Origin: Nitrospirota bacterium
Lineage (GTDB): Bacteria; Nitrospirota; Nitrospiria; SBBL01; JAADHI01
Direction of reading: 5' to 3'
Assembly (NCBI GenBank): GCA_029261215.1
Contig: JAJDBT010000082.1
Span: 62,001 to 126,000, forward strand
Length of the DNA: 64,000 bases
The notes under the pieces are model-generated. The model did not search any database. It was not told where the DNA came from and worked only from the letters and a program-made list of their open reading frames with translations. The translations under genes and the position numbers were made by a program. Of the stretch, positions 63,525 through 64,000 are shown piece by piece (within the stretch, counting starts at the first letter, position 1; each line of letters starts with the position of its first letter).

Positions 63525-64000
63525 TTAATTCACCGTGACGACGAACCGGATCGCTCTCAATGTGCCGCCTGTGATGTCTAATGTTTGGTTGATTTGTCCC
63601 GGCACGGCCCCAATCGTGATTCGGTCCAATCCCACCGGTCCACCGCTGTTTGTGATCGAGGCGAGATCATCCGGCCCGCCAAGGCCATCCGTCAGCGGAG
63701 ACCAAAGCCCCGCCCAAATCGCCGCGTCGCTTGCGCCGCTCGCCACAATAGTTGTTTCCAGACTGTTGGGCAGATAAGTGAATTGTGTTTCGTTCAGGAG
63801 GTCGCTCAGTTGAATGTTTTGTGCGCTCACGGCAGTGGTGTTATCCACGTATAATACGAAGTAGATTTGTGTCCCGGCGGCGACATTTGATCCGTTGGGC
63901 AGAACCGTACCCCCTAGATCCCGCGCCTGTTTGCGAAGGCTCAGCGGTGCGCTGGTGACAGAAACCGGGCCGGACGCCGTCAAGGCCAAATTTCCGCCGC
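63525..64000 (-). CDS. DUF11-like surface protein (5' end outside window)
   Basis: The frame runs from beyond base 64000 to TAA at 63525-63527; the TTG at 63989 is internal. About 158 C-terminal residues with the DUF11-type mark GTQIYFVLYVDNTTAVSAQNIQLSDLL and a repeat tail rich in Gly, Asp, Thr. No C-terminal sorting signal. It precedes the giant protein by 44 bases, so it belongs to the same transcript and probably ends on the cell surface or in the matrix. The similarity to the left-edge protein is only in composition. Confidence 0.78.
   Translation of the reverse strand, partial: GGNLALTASGPVSVTSAPLSLRKQARDLGGTVLPNGSNVAAGTQIYFVLYVDNTTAVSAQNIQLSDLLNETQFTYLPNSLETTIVASGASDAAIWAGLWSPLTDGLGGPDDLASITNSGGPVGLDRITIGAVPGQINQTLDITGGTLRAIRFVVTVN

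Noticed and set aside
1-64000. CRISPR arrays, tRNA/rRNA genes, insertion sequences, integrases
   Set aside because: No regularly spaced repeats, cloverleaf candidates, transposases or recombinases were found in any gap or frame.

Overview
The window reads as ordinary chromosome from a free-living diderm (Gram-negative type) bacterium of moderate GC. Evidence for an outer membrane: many signal peptides, lipoboxes, several beta-barrels ending in an aromatic residue, an Omp85-type barrel and an OmpA peptidoglycan-binding domain. The mix (DUF4321 next to uvrB, NIT-GGDEF-EAL, FecR and DUF11 surface proteins, YbiT and Uup ABC-F ATPases, a Tal/Pgi pair) suggests a deltaproteobacterium-like or Nitrospirota-like lineage, but I cannot place it firmly. 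Gene packing is tight: several convergent pairs overlap at their stop codons, and TTG starts with good Shine-Dalgarno (SD) sequences are common. I see no rRNA, tRNA, CRISPR array, insertion sequence or integrase.

Layout. 1-12403 (+) is an envelope locus: the end of a secreted protein closed by a strong terminator, then a DUF1302-like barrel, a second small barrel, a TPR protein fused to a C-terminal barrel, and two very large lipoproteins (carboxypeptidase-regulatory-like repeats; PKD/LamG/FN3/Kelch). 12490-18367 holds a DUF4321 protein, uvrB, a PocR/GAF/GGDEF diguanylate cyclase and an MscS channel. 18368-22462 is a membrane and redox group: TVP38, a MerA/Lpd-like flavoprotein, a FIST protein and a DsbA-like thioredoxin-fold protein. 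22655-26781 encodes two ABC-F ribosome-associated ATPases flanking a J-domain protein. 26920-35849 is a mixed stretch: DUF302, RNase HI, an Fe-S uracil-DNA glycosylase, a pesticin-like muramidase overlapping a lipoprotein, a methyltransferase, a Tat-exported intradiol dioxygenase, an Omp85 protein, pterin carbinolamine dehydratase, a degenerate metallo-beta-lactamase fold, a rhomboid and ArsC.

35864-51342 carries a NIT-HAMP-PAS-GGDEF-EAL protein (-), a BaiN-type flavoprotein, an SDR, a cyclase-family hydrolase, and transketolase, transaldolase and phosphoglucose isomerase as one pentose-phosphate operon. It continues with a transglutaminase (-), an aminotransferase/GNAT pair, a FetB-like permease without its ATPase and a methyltransferase (-).

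51385-64000 (-) is one tight operon read right to left: a DUF11 surface protein (running off the window), a 1984-residue OmpA/DUF11/barrel giant, a FecR-domain membrane protein, a Cache-type histidine kinase and two response regulators with GGDEF output domains, one catalytically dead but with its inhibitory site kept. I consider this the best candidate for an undescribed system, a surface structure wired to c-di-GMP signalling. The TPR-barrel/lipoprotein locus at the left edge and the muramidase-lipoprotein pair at 29-30 kb come next.
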